From an uncultured Granulicatella sp. (lineage in GTDB: Bacteria; Bacillota; Bacilli; Lactobacillales; Aerococcaceae): 64,000 nucleotides of DNA. Location: positions 1 through 64,000 of the forward strand of contig CAKPVL010000003.1 of the NCBI GenBank assembly GCA_934193545.1. The letters run 5' to 3'. Position 1 is the first letter of the stretch. Each line of letters starts with the position of its first letter. The notes below the pieces were generated by a model. It ran no database searches and was not told the origin of the DNA. It was given only the letters and a program-made list of their open reading frames with translations. A program made the position numbers and the translations under genes. Positions 53,133 through 62,918 of the stretch are shown here, piece after piece.

Positions 53133-55031
53133 TTATTCTTGTACTTTAGCAATCTTGCCTTGTTCGATATAGACCATCAAGATCGATACGTCGGCTGGGT
53201 TCACCCCACTAATACGGCTCGCTTGCGCAATCGTTTCTGGTTGAATCAATTTCAAACGTTGACGCGCTTCTGTCGCAAGTCCATTAATCGCATCATAGTC
53301 GATATTGGCTGGAATACGTTTGGCTTCCATGCGTTTTAATTTCTCAACTTTTTCAATTGCTTTGGCAATATAGCCTTCGTATTTAATCGAGATTTCTACT
53401 TGTTCTTTCACTTCACGAGAGACTTCCACCGTTTCGCCGGCAAAGCCTACTAATTCGTCATAGCTTAATTCTGGACGTTTCAACAAGTCGCTTAGAAGGA
53501 TGCCGTCTTTCAATTCCGCAGATCCTTTTTCCGCCAAGAACGCTTGTAATTCAGCGGTCGGTTTCAAGCGAATCGATTGCATGCGTTTGATTTCGGCTTC
53601 AATCGCTTCTTGTTTTGCTTGGAACTCGGCATAACGTTCGTCGTCAATCAATCCTAGTTCGCGTCCTTTTTCCGTTAAACGTAAATCGGCATTATCATGA
53701 CGAAGTAAGAGACGATATTCCGCACGAGAAGTCAATAGACGGTATGGTTCTGTCGTTCCTTTTGTGACCAAGTCGTCCACCAATACGCCGATATACGCAT
53801 CGCTTCGGCCAAGAATAAATGGCTCTTCTCCGCGAATCTTACGCACGGCATTAATCCCAGCGTAGAGCCCTTGCCCCGCTGCTTCTTCGTATCCACTCGT
53901 TCCGTTCATTTGCCCGGCAGTGAATAAGTTTTGGACGAGTTTTGTTTCAAAAGTATTTTTCAATTGGTGCGGCACAACCACATCGTACTCGATGGCGTAA
54001 CCCGTACGCATCATCTCCGCATTTTCCAATCCTTCCACGCTACGAATCATCTTGATTTGCACGTCTTCTGGAAGAGAAGTTGACAACCCTTGAATATACA
54101 CTTCTTCCGTATTTTCCCCTTCTGGCTCTAGGAAAATTTGGTGACGAGGCTTGTCGCTGAAACGAACGATTTTATCTTCAATCGATGGACAGTAACGCGC
54201 GCCGACTCCTTCGACAATCCCTGTAAACATCGGTGCACGGTGTAAGTTCTCACGAATCGTTTCATGCGTTTGTTCGTTCGTATACGTTAACCAGCAAGGA
54301 ATTTGATCGTAGCGGTAGTCTTCGTCTTTTGATGTGAAACTAAATAAGTTTGGCGTATCGTCCCCTGGTTGAATTTCTGTTTTACTATAATCAATCGATG
54401 AGCCTTTGATACGTGGCGGAGTTCCTGTTTTGAAACGCGCCAATTCGAAGCCTAATTCGAGTAAGTTCTCTGATAATTTAATCGATGGTTGAGAGTTATT
54501 GGCCCCTGATGAATATTTCAATTCCCCGATAATGATTTGACCACGAGAAGACGTTCCAGCCGTTAAGACTACTGCTTTTGAACGGTAGATGGCACCTGTA
54601 TTCGTGATAACCCCTTTACATACGCCGTCTTCCACAATCAATTCTTCCGCAATTCCTTGACGTAAATCCAAGTTTTCTTGCTTCTCGATTGTCTTCTTCA
54701 TTTCTTGCGCGTATAAATGCTTATCCGCTTGCGCACGTAAGGCACGTACGGCAGGTCCTTTCCCAGTGTTCAGCATACGCATTTGAATATACGTTTTGTC
54801 GATGTTGCGACCCATCTCGCCCCCAAGAGCGTCGATTTCACGCACCACAACCCCTTTGGCAGGTCCGCCTACTGATGGGTTACATGGCATGAAGGCCACC
54901 ATTTCTAAGTTCATTGTCAGTAATAATGTTTTTGCGCCCATACGTGCACTCGCTAGCGCCGCTTCACTTCCGGCATGTCCTGCACCGACGACAACTACAT
55001 CATAATTTCCAGCTTCGTAAGTTGTTACCAT
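53133..55031 (-). CDS. mnmG: tRNA uridine-5-carboxymethylaminomethyl modification enzyme MnmG
   Basis: 632-residue FAD protein that with MnmE modifies the wobble uridine of several tRNAs. [20 protein letters not shown] binds FAD, followed by [12 protein letters not shown], the catalytic Cys region [15 protein letters not shown] and [16 protein letters not shown]. The ATG at 55031 has AAAGGAG upstream. Upstream and coupled to rsmG. Its partner gene mnmE lies nearby at 55856-57244. Confidence 0.97.
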   Translation of the reverse strand: MVTTYEAGNYDVVVVGAGHAGSEAALASARMGAKTLLLTMNLEMVAFMPCNPSVGGPAKGVVVREIDALGGEMGRNIDKTYIQMRMLNTGKGPAVRALRAQADKHLYAQEMKKTIEKQENLDLRQGIAEELIVEDGVCKGVITNTGAIYRSKAVVLTAGTSSRGQIIIGELKYSSGANNSQPSIKLSENLLELGFELARFKTGTPPRIKGSSIDYSKTEIQPGDDTPNLFSFTSKDEDYRYDQIPCWLTYTNEQTHETIRENLHRAPMFTGIVEGVGARYCPSIEDKIVRFSDKPRHQIFLEPEGENTEEVYIQGLSTSLPEDVQIKMIRSVEGLENAEMMRTGYAIEYDVVVPHQLKNTFETKLVQNLFTAGQMNGTSGYEEAAGQGLYAGINAVRKIRGEEPFILGRSDAYIGVLVDDLVTKGTTEPYRLLTSRAEYRLLLRHDNADLRLTEKGRELGLIDDERYAEFQAKQEAIEAEIKRMQSIRLKPTAELQAFLAEKGSAELKDGILLSDLLKRPELSYDELVGFAGETVEVSREVKEQVEISIKYEGYIAKAIEKVEKLKRMEAKRIPANIDYDAINGLATEARQRLKLIQPETIAQASRISGVNPADVSILMVYIEQGKIAKVQE

Positions 55032-55041
55032 AGTCTCTCCT

Positions 55042-55518
55042 TTACTTTCTTTCTCCATAAAATTCTACTTTGTGACTAACATATTCGCCTGCTTCATAAT
55101 TAAACTTCGCAGAAAAGAACGGTTCCTCTCCTAAAATCCACTCTAGGAAAATGCGGTCCCCTTCCCAAGACGGCTTCTGGAGGATGTCATCATAAGGAAC
55201 CCATTCCAGCGTCCCTTCCGGCGAATCAATCAACTCTCCTGAAAACTCCGTCACACGAAACACATACGTATACCAATCATGCCCTGGGGTGAATTCTGGG
55301 AAGGTGATGATTCCTTTCATCTCCATCTTTGTTGCCGTCAGTCCTGTTTCTTCAAAAATTTCACGCACGGCACATTCTTCTGGAGTCTCTGCTGCTTCGA
55401 GCTTTCCACCAACGCCAATGTATTTACCCTCATGGACATCGTTTGGCTTTTTGTTGCGTAATAACAGTAAAAATTCTTTGCCATTGTCGATATAGCAGAT
55501 TGTCGCTAGCTTCGTCAT
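55042..55518 (-). CDS. NUDIX hydrolase (8-oxo-dGTPase-like)
   Basis: 158 residues. The NUDIX box [23 protein letters not shown] is complete and fits GX5EX7REUXEEXGU. Short MutT/YtkD-like enzymes clean up oxidised nucleotides, but other substrates are possible. The ATG at 55518 follows AAGGAGG; the longer frame to 55602 enters cloverleaf repeat E8. It precedes mnmG by 10 bases. Confidence 0.92.
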   Translation of the reverse strand: MTKLATICYIDNGKEFLLLLRNKKPNDVHEGKYIGVGGKLEAAETPEECAVREIFEETGLTATKMEMKGIITFPEFTPGHDWYTYVFRVTEFSGELIDSPEGTLEWVPYDDILQKPSWEGDRIFLEWILGEEPFFSAKFNYEAGEYVSHKVEFYGERK

Positions 55519-55549
55519 CAGCTTTCCTCCTTGTGTCATTCTTTGAAGA

Positions 55550-55740
55550 AGTAATAACTTCAATTCTTTACGGATATCTTCATAATAGCGATAATGGGGC
55601 ACCGGATTGAGCCTTACGTCTCAATTCCTACCAAGTTTCAAACTGACTCTACGGGTTACAACCCTAGAGTCAGTAATTCACATTGGTTGCTATTCCCCAT
55701 TACTGCTATTATAGAATCCGTAAGAATTTCCGTTATTACT
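55550..55740 (+). repeat. Cloverleaf intergenic repeat, copy E8 (clearest example)
   Basis: Arms AGTAATAAC/GTTATTACT, ATTCTTTACGGAT/ATCCGTAAGAAT, ATAATAGCGATAATGGGG/CCCCATTACTGCTATTAT. Inside are a small hairpin TTGAGCCTTACGTCTCAA and a large hairpin ACTGACTCTA/TAGAGTCAGT with GGGT/ACCC. It lies between mnmE and the NUDIX gene. Confidence 0.9.
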
Positions 55741-55855
55741 CTTTCACAAGAGCCTACAATTAAAATACTGCATGCTCTCATCTCTTATTATCCGTATTCT
55801 GTATCAGTTTCTTGCAGCAAACTGCCAACTCTCTATTTCTTTTGAGCAGACTTGC

Positions 55856-57244
55856 TTATTTCCCTAAACAGAACTGGCTGAACAACTGTGTTAACAGCTC
55901 GTCTTGGACAGTATCGCCTGTGATTTCGCCCAAGAGATCCCACGCGCGGGTAAAATCGATCTGGATTAAATCAACGGGCATGCCCATGTCGACCCCATTC
56001 GCCACTTCTTGCAGCGCTTGTTCTGCCTTTTCAAGCAGCGCAATATGACGCGTGTTCGATAAGTACGTTGCGTCGCGCTCGTTCATTTGTCCTTGGAAGA
56101 AGTAATCAGCAATCTTTTCTTCCAATTGGTCGATGCCCTCTTTCTTCAGCATTGACGTTGTGACAATTTCGCTGTCTGTCGCGAATTCTTTGACCTTATC
56201 CATATTAATTTTCGTTGATAAGTCTGTCTTATTTAATAAAATAATGCGTTTGAAATCTTTCGTTTGTTCTAATAAGCGGAGGTCTTCGTCCATCAACTCT
56301 TCGCTTTGGTTCAAAATCAAGAGCACGAAATCCGCTTCGTTTAACGCTTTACGGCTTCGTTCCACCCCGATACGTTCAACCACGTCATCCGTTTCACGAA
56401 TTCCGGCCGTATCAATCAGCTGGAGCGGCACGCCTCGCACATTCACGTACTCTTCAATCGTGTCACGAGTCGTTCCAGCGATATCCGTTACGATGGCTTT
56501 CTCTTCGCGTAATAATACGTTCAATAGACTCGATTTTCCAACGTTTGGGCGTCCAACGATAGCGGTCTTCAATCCGTCACGCAAGATTTTTCCTTGGCTT
56601 GCCGTGTTTAGCAATGCGCGAATGCCTTGTGAGACTTGCTGCGTCTTCTCGCGCAACAGTTGCAAGGTCATTTCTTCTACGTCGTCGTATTCTGGATAGT
56701 CGATATTCACTTCCACTTGCGCTAAGGTATTTAAGATTTCTTGTCGTAAATTCTGAATTAACTTCGAGAGTTCTCCGTCGAGTTGGCGCATCGCCATTTG
56801 CATCGATTTATCTGTTTTCGCACGAATCAAATCCATCACGGCTTCTGCTTGCGATAAGTCGATACGTCCATTCAAGAAGGCGCGTTTTGTAAACTCACCA
56901 GGCTCGGCCAGGCGTGCTCCCATGCGAAGAACGAGTTGCAAGATGCGGTTAATCGCCACAATCCCACCGTGACAGTTGATTTCCACAACGTCCTCACGCG
57001 TAAAAGTCTTTGGCGCGCGAAGCACCGTCACCATCACTTCATCAATAACTTCATCGTTCTTTGGATCCACGATATGCCCATAGTGAATCGTATGACTTGG
57101 CTGTTCTTTTAATCGTTTGTCTTTCAATCGATACACTTCGTCGGCAATGCGAATCGCATCATCCCCACTAATACGAACAATTCCGATAGCCCCTTCGCCA
57201 GGCGCCGTTGAAATCGCCGCAATTGTATCAAATTCTGTCTGCAT
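55856..57244 (-). CDS. mnmE: tRNA modification GTPase MnmE
   Basis: 462-residue GTPase partner of MnmG. The N-terminal folate-binding-like domain begins [25 protein letters not shown]. The G domain has [26 protein letters not shown] and NKTD. It ends with the catalytic FCLGK motif. The ATG at 57244 is preceded by GAGGG; the longer frame to 57319 runs through the leader hairpin and is not coding. Confidence 0.97.
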   Translation of the reverse strand: MQTEFDTIAAISTAPGEGAIGIVRISGDDAIRIADEVYRLKDKRLKEQPSHTIHYGHIVDPKNDEVIDEVMVTVLRAPKTFTREDVVEINCHGGIVAINRILQLVLRMGARLAEPGEFTKRAFLNGRIDLSQAEAVMDLIRAKTDKSMQMAMRQLDGELSKLIQNLRQEILNTLAQVEVNIDYPEYDDVEEMTLQLLREKTQQVSQGIRALLNTASQGKILRDGLKTAIVGRPNVGKSSLLNVLLREEKAIVTDIAGTTRDTIEEYVNVRGVPLQLIDTAGIRETDDVVERIGVERSRKALNEADFVLLILNQSEELMDEDLRLLEQTKDFKRIILLNKTDLSTKINMDKVKEFATDSEIVTTSMLKKEGIDQLEEKIADYFFQGQMNERDATYLSNTRHIALLEKAEQALQEVANGVDMGMPVDLIQIDFTRAWDLLGEITGDTVQDELLTQLFSQFCLGK

Positions 57245-57276
57245 ACTATCCCTCACTTCCGTTTCATTGCACAAAA

Positions 57277-57322
57277 AAAGTGCACACTCCACCCCTTCGT
57301 CCTCGTGGGTGGCTCGCACTTT
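57277..57322 (-). terminator. Leader terminator/attenuator upstream of mnmE
   Basis: AAAGTGC...GCACTTT with an inner CCACCC/GGGGTGG stem, then TTTTTTTG on the minus strand, lies between a -10-like TATAAT (57349-57354) and the mnmE start, so it is in the 5' leader. It would terminate unless antiterminated, or it could end a short RNA. Confidence 0.75.
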
Positions 57323-57444
57323 GACTGCTAACCGATATTCTCAAAGAGATTATACACTATTTTCCTTAGAATTCATAGGCAGAAAGATAGATTGGATAAA
57401 TTCCCAGCGTTTTTTATTTTCTTTGTAAAATTCTATACTTCTCG

Positions 57445-57473
57445 TTGCACTCTTTCTCAAAACAAGATACAAT
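57445..57473 (+). promoter_or_regulatory. Promoter of the plus-strand aminotransferase
   Basis: -35 TTGCAC and -10 TACAAT with a 17-base spacer, about 28 bases before the start codon at 57502. Confidence 0.82.
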
Positions 57474-57501
57474 TTCCCTATGAATAAAAAGGAGGATTCC
57501 T

Positions 57502-58668
57502 ATGACAGTAGAACATCCATTTAACAAAATCGTAGAAGGCATTGCAGTTTCTGATATTCGTCAATTCGACGCAGAAGTTTCTACAATTCCTGGCATTATC
57601 AAATTAACTCTTGGAGAACCAAACTTTGACACGCCTGAGCATATTAAAGAGGCGGCTATCCAAGCGATTAAAGACAACCACTCACATTACACACCAAACT
57701 CAGGGATTCCTGAATTACGACAAGCTGCGGCTGAGTATTACAACAAGAAATTTAATTTCAATTACACAGCGGACCAAGTGATCACAACAATCGGGGCAAC
57801 GGAAGGAATTAACGCTAGCTTACAAGCCATCTTAAACCCTGGCGACACAGTGATCGTGCCAACACCAGTCTTCCCGCTATACTTGCCAATCACATTGGTG
57901 AACCAAGGGAACTTCATTACGGTGGACACAAGTAACGACGGCTTCGTTTTAACAGCCGACAAATTACGCGAAACCATCGAAGCGAACCCAGACAAAAACT
58001 TCAAAGCGGTTGTTCTTGTATACCCAAGTAACCCAACAGGTGTGACTTACTCTAAAGAACAATTAGAAGACTTAGCCGAAGTCATCAAAGAGTACAAGCT
58101 ATGGGCGCTTTGCGATGAAGTCTACGCAGAATTAACATACGACAAGACTCACTACTCTCTTGCGAATATTTTACCGGACCAAACGATTGTCATCACTGGT
58201 TTGTCAAAATCACACGCGATGACAGGATGGCGTATCGGATTCATCTTAGGACCAACACACTTCATGAACGAAGTCGTAAAAACTCACCAATACATGGTGA
58301 CAGCTCCAACAAGCTTTGCGCAATACGGAGCGCTTGCGGCAATGTTACACGGCCAAGATGACTGCGCGAAAATGATGGTTGAATATAGCGAACGTCGTGA
58401 CTACCTTGCTGCTGAGTTGAAGAAACTTGGCTTCGAAGTGGCAAGTCCTGACGGAGCGTTCTACTTATTCGCGAAAATTCCTGCAAAATGCGGTACTGAC
58501 TCATGGGCTTTTGTTCGTGACCTTGCTCCAAAAGCAAAAGTAGCGCTGATTCCTGGGGTATCTTTTGGACCTGGTGGCGAAAGCTATGTTCGTTTCAGTT
58601 ACGCTGCTTCAATGGAAAACTTAAAAGAAGTTGTCGCTCGTTTAACAACTTACTTAGCAAACATCTAA
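57502..58668 (+). CDS. Class I/II aminotransferase (PatA-like)
   Basis: 388-residue fold-type I PLP enzyme. IKLTLGEPNFDTPEHIKEAA, VYPSNPTGVTYSKEQL and the PLP lysine in TGLSKSHAMTGWRIGF mark the class. This is the PatA-type aromatic or N-acetyl-diaminopimelate aminotransferase group; the exact substrate is open. AAGGAGG lies before the ATG. It is the only gene in its transcript and ends at the 32-base palindrome 58731-58762. Confidence 0.92.
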   Translation: MTVEHPFNKIVEGIAVSDIRQFDAEVSTIPGIIKLTLGEPNFDTPEHIKEAAIQAIKDNHSHYTPNSGIPELRQAAAEYYNKKFNFNYTADQVITTIGATEGINASLQAILNPGDTVIVPTPVFPLYLPITLVNQGNFITVDTSNDGFVLTADKLRETIEANPDKNFKAVVLVYPSNPTGVTYSKEQLEDLAEVIKEYKLWALCDEVYAELTYDKTHYSLANILPDQTIVITGLSKSHAMTGWRIGFILGPTHFMNEVVKTHQYMVTAPTSFAQYGALAAMLHGQDDCAKMMVEYSERRDYLAAELKKLGFEVASPDGAFYLFAKIPAKCGTDSWAFVRDLAPKAKVALIPGVSFGPGGESYVRFSYAASMENLKEVVARLTTYLANI

Positions 58669-58730
58669 CATTTTTCGCCTTTATAGTTTATATACTATAT
58701 CGTTTTTATTTTAAAAAATGCAGAGGAATA

Positions 58731-58762
58731 ACACGCAATTACCATATATGGTAATTGCGTGT
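58731..58762 (+). terminator. Perfect 32-bp palindromic terminator
   Basis: ACACGCAATTACCATA and TATGGTAATTGCGTGT form a 16-bp stem with no central mismatch, followed by TTTTTTC on the plus strand. Its core is related to the palindrome at 58859-58900. Confidence 0.9.
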
Positions 58763-58858
58763 TTTTTCTTTCTGAATTTTTTTCGTTTCCTATTGCAATA
58801 GGGTGTTCCGCTTGATAAAAAGGGGGCTTAATATCACGATAGTGAATCAAATAAAAAT

Positions 58859-58900
58859 AAAAGAGCTAAAATTATCATATATGATAATTTTAGCTCTTTT
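58859..58900 (-). terminator. Perfect 42-bp palindromic terminator of msrA
   Basis: AAAAGAGCTAAAATTATCATA and its exact complement follow one another without a loop. It lies 3 bases beyond the msrA stop codon (58903). A and T runs at the ends could serve either strand. Confidence 0.9.
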
Positions 58901-58902
58901 CC

Positions 58903-59424
58903 TTATTTCCAAATACTTTCGATAAAAGTGTCGCGACCTGAAAGTCCGCGGTAACGTTTATAGTGTTCTGGATCCTTCTTGTAGAAATCTTGGTGATATT
59001 CTTCAGCAGGATAGAACGTGCTTGCAGGCTCGATTTTTGTCACGATATCTTTTTTGAATCGTCCGCTGGCTTGCAAGGCTGCTTTGGAAGCTTCCGCAAT
59101 CTTTCTTTGTTCTTCTGAATGATAGAAGATGACTGGTCGGTATGAATCTCCACGGTCCACGAATTGTCCCATTGCATCCGTTGGGTCCGTTTGTTGCCAG
59201 TAGACTTCTACGAGTTTTTCATAAGGGAATACTTCTGGGTCGAACGTGATTTGCACGGCCTCTGTATGTCCTGTTGTTCCACTACATACTTCCTTGTATG
59301 TCGGATTTTCTTTGTGGCCACCTGTGTATCCTGAGATTACAGACTCGATTCCTGGTTGGCTATCAAATGGCTTCACCATGCACCAGAAACAGCCTCCTGC
59401 AAATGTAGCAATTTCTTTTGCCAT
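58903..59424 (-). CDS. msrA: Peptide methionine sulfoxide reductase MsrA
   Basis: 173-residue cytosolic repair enzyme reducing methionine-S-sulfoxide. The catalytic motif GGCFWC is at 10-15 (C12). [32 protein letters not shown] and [15 protein letters not shown] are the other family blocks. It stands alone without fused MsrB and starts 11 bases after the sdaAA stop, so it may be co-transcribed with it. Confidence 0.96.
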   Translation of the reverse strand: MAKEIATFAGGCFWCMVKPFDSQPGIESVISGYTGGHKENPTYKEVCSGTTGHTEAVQITFDPEVFPYEKLVEVYWQQTDPTDAMGQFVDRGDSYRPVIFYHSEEQRKIAEASKAALQASGRFKKDIVTKIEPASTFYPAEEYHQDFYKKDPEHYKRYRGLSGRDTFIESIWK

Positions 59425-59435
59425 GTGTATTCCTC

Positions 59436-60338
59436 CTACTCTTGTTCCGGGTTCAAGGAAACATCTTCCCCGAAAATGCGCATCTTAATCGCAATCCCCG
59501 TTCTTGTGCCTGCCGTTCCACCGAGTCCCGTTTCACGGAGTTCTCGTGGCATTCTTAGTCCGATACTGCGCATCGCTTCGATGGTTTCATCGGCTGGAAT
59601 CACGTTTGTAATTCCGGCAAGTGCCATATCTGCGGCAATCAAGGCATTCCCTGCACCAATCGCATTTCTCTTCACGCACGGCACTTCTACAAGACCGGCT
59701 ACAGGGTCACAAACGAGCCCTAATAAATTTCCAAGCGCTGTCGCAAAGGCTTCGGAACTTTCTTGCGGCGTTCCCCCGGCTGCTTCAACGGCTGCGGCTG
59801 CGGCCATCGCACTGGCACTTCCGACTTCGGCTTGGCATCCACCTGTCGCTCCGGCAATCATCGCGTTATTGGCTACGACCATCCCGAAGGCTGCCGAAGT
59901 GAAGAGAAAACGCACTTGTTGTTCATGGTTCAAGTTCATCGTATCGGCAATCGAGAACACAACTCCTGGCAGTGTTCCACTCGCCCCTGCTGTCGGCGTT
60001 GCACACACAAGCCCCATCGCAGCATTCACTTCGTTTGTTCCAAGCGCGTATTGCACCCCCGCTAGAACACTATCGCCCGACAATGTTTTCCCACGTTCAC
60101 GATACTTCTTCATCTTCAACGCGTCGCCACCCGTTAAGCCTGTTGGAGAGAACACGCCCTCTCCTTCCACGCTTCGTTCAACGGCGTTCTTCATCGTTTG
60201 TAAGTTTTTTTCCATTTTCTCCCAGATGTACTCACGACTTTGCTGGGTCATTTCCATTTCCTGTTCAATCATGATTTCCGAAATGGGCTTCTTTTGTTCT
60301 GTTGCTAATGCTACCAATTCTTTAATGGTCGAAAACAT
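59436..60338 (-). CDS. sdaAA: L-serine dehydratase, alpha subunit
   Basis: 300-residue iron-sulfur-dependent catalytic subunit that converts L-serine to pyruvate and ammonia. It has the conserved Cys-containing blocks [36 protein letters not shown] and [20 protein letters not shown]. It begins 21 bases after sdaAB in the same operon. Together they form the two-subunit enzyme common in Firmicutes. Confidence 0.96.
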   Translation of the reverse strand: MFSTIKELVALATEQKKPISEIMIEQEMEMTQQSREYIWEKMEKNLQTMKNAVERSVEGEGVFSPTGLTGGDALKMKKYRERGKTLSGDSVLAGVQYALGTNEVNAAMGLVCATPTAGASGTLPGVVFSIADTMNLNHEQQVRFLFTSAAFGMVVANNAMIAGATGGCQAEVGSASAMAAAAAVEAAGGTPQESSEAFATALGNLLGLVCDPVAGLVEVPCVKRNAIGAGNALIAADMALAGITNVIPADETIEAMRSIGLRMPRELRETGLGGTAGTRTGIAIKMRIFGEDVSLNPEQE

Positions 60339-60359
60339 TGCAAACTTCCTTCCTCATCA

Positions 60360-61037
60360 TCACGCAAACATATAGATGTCATGCGTTTTTCTTAATGTTT
60401 GTATTTGTTCTTTTAATTCTGGGGATAATAAATCAACAAGCTCATATCCCATCATTTGGCTATCTTCTGTCATTTCCACTCGCTGTTTTGAAATGGTCAC
60501 GCCATGTTCTTGCAGCAAGCTGTATAAAACTGGCATTTTCCCAAGAGGAACCACTTCAAGCAAGATTGGAAGAGGACCTGTAAGCTCCATCTTAAAGCCA
60601 TCGACCTCGATGACCTTCACTTCCACCGCTCCGCCACCAACAGAGGTCCCGATAAGGCGAATCGTACGCTTCTCATCGCTCAAGATTAAATCTGCGGTAT
60701 TCGCGTGATTCACAGGGCTTGGTTCTTTTCGTTCGACAAATTCAATATGCATTCCTTCGGACTTGGCAATCTCAACGGCACGTGGCACGCGTTCATCGTC
60801 TGTCGCAAAGCCTAAGATTCCGCTAATAATCGCAAAATCCGTTCCATGTCCCTTATGCGTTTCGGCAAATGACTCATAATAGTCGCATCTCACGCTTTTT
60901 GGCGTTCCACCGAACAACTGTCTCGCAAGAGCACCAATCGCAATCGCTCCAGCAGTATGTGAAGAAGAAGGACCTACCATAATCGGACCAATAATATCAA
61001 AACAACTCTTATAATTTTGTACTTTATTTCCTTCCAT
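60360..61037 (-). CDS. sdaAB: L-serine dehydratase, beta subunit
   Basis: 225 residues. The N-terminal domain starts SCFDIIGPIMVGPSSSHTAGA, with the substrate-pocket SSSHTAG. The C-terminal ACT-like region (about 145-225; KVIEVDGFKMELTGPLPILLEV) may sense serine. It pairs with the alpha subunit and follows the RpiR gene by 55 bases. Confidence 0.96.
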   Translation of the reverse strand: MEGNKVQNYKSCFDIIGPIMVGPSSSHTAGAIAIGALARQLFGGTPKSVRCDYYESFAETHKGHGTDFAIISGILGFATDDERVPRAVEIAKSEGMHIEFVERKEPSPVNHANTADLILSDEKRTIRLIGTSVGGGAVEVKVIEVDGFKMELTGPLPILLEVVPLGKMPVLYSLLQEHGVTISKQRVEMTEDSQMMGYELVDLLSPELKEQIQTLRKTHDIYMFA

Positions 61038-61092
61038 GTCGGCACTCCTTTCTTTGCTTTACTATCGTATCAGTATACGCCTTTAATGTAAA

Positions 61093-61863
61093 TTATTTTT
61101 GGCCGGCAACTCGTATTGCGTACGCATCGAGTAAGATTCGGCTGATGACTTGCAGCGGTAAGCGCGAGCGAACTTCATAATCTGGGAAATACGAACTCTC
61201 TGATTTATACCCAACAAACGTGATATCACTGAGTTTTGCTAAAGGACTCGCTCCATTTGCGGTCAATAAAATAACCGGCACTTCATTTTGTTGACAAACA
61301 CGCGCTGCTTCCACCAATTCTTCGGTATGTCCATTTAACGAGATAATAATCGCCACATCTTGGGCGTTTAAACGGTGACTAATCGTGCGGATAATATTTG
61401 GATCCACATACTGTTCGCAGGTGCGCTCCAAAAGATGGAGTTTGATTTCCATCTCCGTTGCAATCATTTCACTGAGGCCACGCGAAAATAAATACACTCG
61501 TTGCGCCCCAAAAATCGCTTGAACGGCATCCTCAATCGTTTTACTGTCCAGCTGTTCAATCGTTCGACGCACTTCCTGCTCGTTTTTCACAACAACGGCT
61601 TGAATCTTTTGGTCGACAGCCTCCAAGCTCTTGAAGGTCGATAATCCCTCGTTTGTAAACCGATATTGTTTCTTCAAATCATGTTTAAAGCTCGTAAAGC
61701 CGTCATATCCCAATTTCTTCATCGTGCGCACAATCGATGCCGTGGATACATTCGCATCTTCACTCAACTTCACAATCGAGATGGACGGGATTTCATCCAG
61801 ATGCTGTTCGATGTAAGCAAGCAGATATTTCTCCGTATTTGTTAGACCTTGTGTATTGAACAT
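61093..61863 (-). CDS. RpiR-family transcriptional regulator (HTH + SIS)
   Basis: 256 residues. An N-terminal HTH_6 domain (about 1-75; IPSISIVKLSEDANVSTASIVRTMKKLGYDGFTSFKHDLKK) is followed by a SIS sugar-phosphate-binding domain (about 120-240; VYLFSRGLSEMIATEMEIKL, VAIIISLNGHTEELVEAARVC). It lies between the serine dehydratase genes (same strand) and the divergent fructose operon, so it may control fruK-fruA in response to a phosphosugar. Confidence 0.92.
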   Translation of the reverse strand: MFNTQGLTNTEKYLLAYIEQHLDEIPSISIVKLSEDANVSTASIVRTMKKLGYDGFTSFKHDLKKQYRFTNEGLSTFKSLEAVDQKIQAVVVKNEQEVRRTIEQLDSKTIEDAVQAIFGAQRVYLFSRGLSEMIATEMEIKLHLLERTCEQYVDPNIIRTISHRLNAQDVAIIISLNGHTEELVEAARVCQQNEVPVILLTANGASPLAKLSDITFVGYKSESSYFPDYEVRSRLPLQVISRILLDAYAIRVAGQK

Positions 61864-61891
61864 GCGAACTCTCCATTCTGTAAAGATTTAC

Positions 61892-61920
61892 AAATGTTAA
61901 CCTCATTTTGGGAAACATTT
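61892..61920. promoter_or_regulatory. Candidate RpiR operator between the regulator and fruK
   Basis: AAATGTT (61892-61898) and AACATTT (61914-61920) form an inverted repeat with 15 bases between, inside a larger TTTACAAATGTT...AACATTTACAG frame. It lies in the 111-base divergent spacer. The assignment to RpiR is an inference. Confidence 0.5.
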
Positions 61921-61974
61921 ACAGTGTGTCATATGTAATAATAAGTATAGCAAAAAAAGCTTGGAGGTGAAATG

Positions 61975-62892
61975 ATGATTTATACGTGTACGATGAATTT
62001 AGCCATCGATTTGTTCATTAAAACCCCGCAAATGCTACCGTCTGAAGTGAACCGAACCGACGAGGCTGTTTACATGCCAAATGGAAAAGGCGTGAACGTC
62101 AGCTTCATCTTAAAAGAACTCGGAATTGATAGCACAGCCACTGGTTTTAAAGCAGGTTTTACTGGCCAATTTATCGAGGAAGAACTGCAAAAGGCAGGCA
62201 TCCAAACACAATTCGTTAAGGTAGACGGAATTACTCGTATCAATGTGTTCACGCAAGTCGTGGCCACAAACGAAGAATTCAAACTCGTTAACCAAGGCCC
62301 AAGTGTTACACCCGATCAAGAAGCTTCTCTTCTAGCCATCGTGGAAAACATGAACGCCGACGATATTTTGTTTGTTTCTGGAAGTCATCCTGAAGGCATC
62401 ACGCGTGCCACTTACGAGAAAATCGCAAAAGCGTCGCAGCAACGTGGCTTTAAGTTTATTCTCGACACTTCCGCTCATTTTGTACCGGAACTATTGGGTT
62501 ACAAACCATATCTCATCAAACCAAATGACGAAGAATTAGCCGGATGGTTTGGATTGAAGGACATTAGCCTTGAGGAAATTAAGGACTGCGGTCGTAAACT
62601 CCTCGAACAAGGTGCTCAAAACGTCATCGTTTCTTTAGGCGACAAGGGAGCCATTCTCTTCACACCAACTGAAACGATTCATGTCACAGCACCAAACGGC
62701 GAAGTTGTCAATACTGCCTGTGCAGGAGATACACTTCTTGCAACCTTCGTAGGAAGCCAGTTGCAAGGTTTATCCGATGAAGAAGCACTGATCAAAGCCG
62801 TCGCAGCGGGAAGCTCAACCGCGTTTAGACCTGGTTTGACAGACTTCAAGGACGTTCCTACATTAATGCAACAAATCAAACGAGTATCCTAA
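61975..62892 (+). CDS. fruK: 1-phosphofructokinase
   Basis: 305-residue PfkB-family kinase, fructose-1-phosphate to fructose-1,6-bisphosphate. It has the FruK/LacC-type N-terminus MIYTCTMNLAIDLF, NGKGVNVSFILKELG, SGSHPEG and the C-terminal phosphate-binding NTACAGDTLLATFVG. Two ATGs follow GGAGGTGAA; the second (61975) has better spacing. It precedes the fructose PTS gene by 26 bases. Some relatives phosphorylate tagatose-6-phosphate, but the adjacent fructose EII favours FruK. Confidence 0.93.
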   Translation: MIYTCTMNLAIDLFIKTPQMLPSEVNRTDEAVYMPNGKGVNVSFILKELGIDSTATGFKAGFTGQFIEEELQKAGIQTQFVKVDGITRINVFTQVVATNEEFKLVNQGPSVTPDQEASLLAIVENMNADDILFVSGSHPEGITRATYEKIAKASQQRGFKFILDTSAHFVPELLGYKPYLIKPNDEELAGWFGLKDISLEEIKDCGRKLLEQGAQNVIVSLGDKGAILFTPTETIHVTAPNGEVVNTACAGDTLLATFVGSQLQGLSDEEALIKAVAAGSSTAFRPGLTDFKDVPTLMQQIKRVS

Positions 62893-62918
62893 CTCGGGAA
62901 AATAAAGGAGGAAATACA

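Noticed and set aside
59356-60375. A 339-codon plus-strand frame antisense to sdaAA and msrA
   Set aside because: The product is Ser/Pro/Ala-rich shadow sequence opposite two strongly recognised enzymes, with no ribosome binding site.
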